DNA of 32,161 bases from Acidimicrobiia bacterium. GTDB lineage: Bacteria; Acidobacteriota; Terriglobia; Bryobacterales; Bryobacteraceae. Positions 31,963 to 32,161 of the stretch are shown here, one piece after another. Each line of letters starts with the position of its first letter. Position 1 is the first letter of the stretch. The notes below the pieces were generated by a model. It did no database searches and was not told the DNA's origin. It saw nothing but the letters and a program-made list of their open reading frames with translations. The translations under genes were made by a program, and so were the position numbers. The DNA lies in assembly GCA_016871315.1 (NCBI GenBank), contig VFZE01000058.1, forward strand, positions 1 to 32,161. Direction: 5' to 3'.

Positions 31963-32161
31963 TCAACGCGTTCCTGTCACAACGGTCCCGGATGCCATCT
32001 CCTCCGGAATCGCCAGTGTCACCTTCCCCGTCGCTGCCCACTCAGCCCCCCGCGTGAAGGTCACCCGGAACGCCGCCGTCTGCACGCTGGAAACACCGTG
32101 CCCCAGAGCCGTCACAAACACCCTGCCTTCTCCGAACTTCGTTGTCCACAGCATCGGATGG
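31963..32161 (-). CDS. ThuA-like domain protein, C-terminal end only
   Basis: Only the last 65 or so codons are inside the window, and the frame is open through the right edge. The sequence HPMLWTTKFGEGRVFVTALGHG followed by FRVTFTRGAEWAATGKV matches the C-terminal part of ThuA-like (trehalose-utilisation) glutamine-amidotransferase-fold proteins, where a W...GxGRVF...LGH motif precedes the last helix with GxxWAA. ThuA-like proteins accompany sugar-metabolism genes and are frequent in acidobacteria and planctomycetes. No start or catalytic residues are visible. The 47 bp between its stop and the convergent sulfatase hold no clear terminator. Confidence 0.7.
   Translation of the reverse strand, partial: HPMLWTTKFGEGRVFVTALGHGVSSVQTAAFRVTFTRGAEWAATGKVTLAIPEEMASGTVVTGTR

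Noticed and set aside
1-32161. CRISPR arrays, tRNA or rRNA genes, insertion sequences, phage genes
   Set aside because: The gaps between genes are all under 200 bp and none shows spaced repeats, a cloverleaf, transposase frames or integrase sequence.

Overview
The window is high-GC bacterial chromosome with tightly packed genes. It most resembles an acidobacterium of the Solibacter/Bryobacter type. That assignment is an inference from content: a 1080-residue TonB-type receptor with an N-terminal carboxypeptidase-regulatory domain, a PSD1-cytochrome/DUF1501 gene pair, three formylglycine-type sulfatases, Tat-like leaders on several exported enzymes, and an NtrY/NtrX-like system preceded by DUF4390 and Omp85 genes. 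No rRNA, tRNA, CRISPR array, transposase or phage gene was seen, and no stretch above 300 bases lacks a gene.

Layout. Positions 1-6141 hold accessory genes: an exported SelA-like PLP enzyme cut by the window edge, a small NTF2-fold protein, a short-chain dehydrogenase pseudogene, a secreted beta-helix protein, a short (probably truncated) exported protein, a beta-lactamase-fold serine hydrolase, and a MazF/RHH toxin-antitoxin pair with a repeat-rich operator. Positions 6190-10102 are a PSD1-cytochrome/DUF1501 operon. Positions 10170-15700 hold a SnoaL-like gene, a sulfatase translationally coupled to an S9 peptidase, and a divergent second sulfatase. Positions 15758-16216 are a chimeric ORF in which the start of an ECF sigma factor is joined to the end of a HEAT-repeat protein. 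Positions 16220-24067 run leftward: Omp85 barrel, DUF4390-like protein, histidine kinase, sigma-54 activator, then the TonB-type receptor. A Crp/Fnr regulator follows at 24174-24848. Positions 24942-30533 are an aromatic amino acid operon, trpC-trpF-trpB-trpA-aroQ-aroF-tyrA, with 4-base overlaps and an intrinsic terminator. A third sulfatase and the tail of a ThuA-like protein end the window.

How the genes fit together. The sulfatases, beta-helix protein, receptor, S9 peptidase and PSD1/DUF1501 proteins suggest a cell that processes sulfated or acidic polysaccharides in its periplasm. The Omp85-DUF4390-kinase-activator operon looks like an envelope-sensing circuit. The aromatic operon joins the DAHP-synthase entry step, the chorismate branch to Phe/Tyr and the last four steps to Trp, but trpE, trpG and trpD are not next to it.

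The most unusual signal is a set of deletion scars: an SDR gene that lost its middle at a CCGGG microhomology, a sigma-factor/HEAT in-frame fusion still carrying a sigma-E-like promoter, and a gene that stops abruptly at the start of its neighbour. No clearly new multi-gene defence or metabolic system was recognised.
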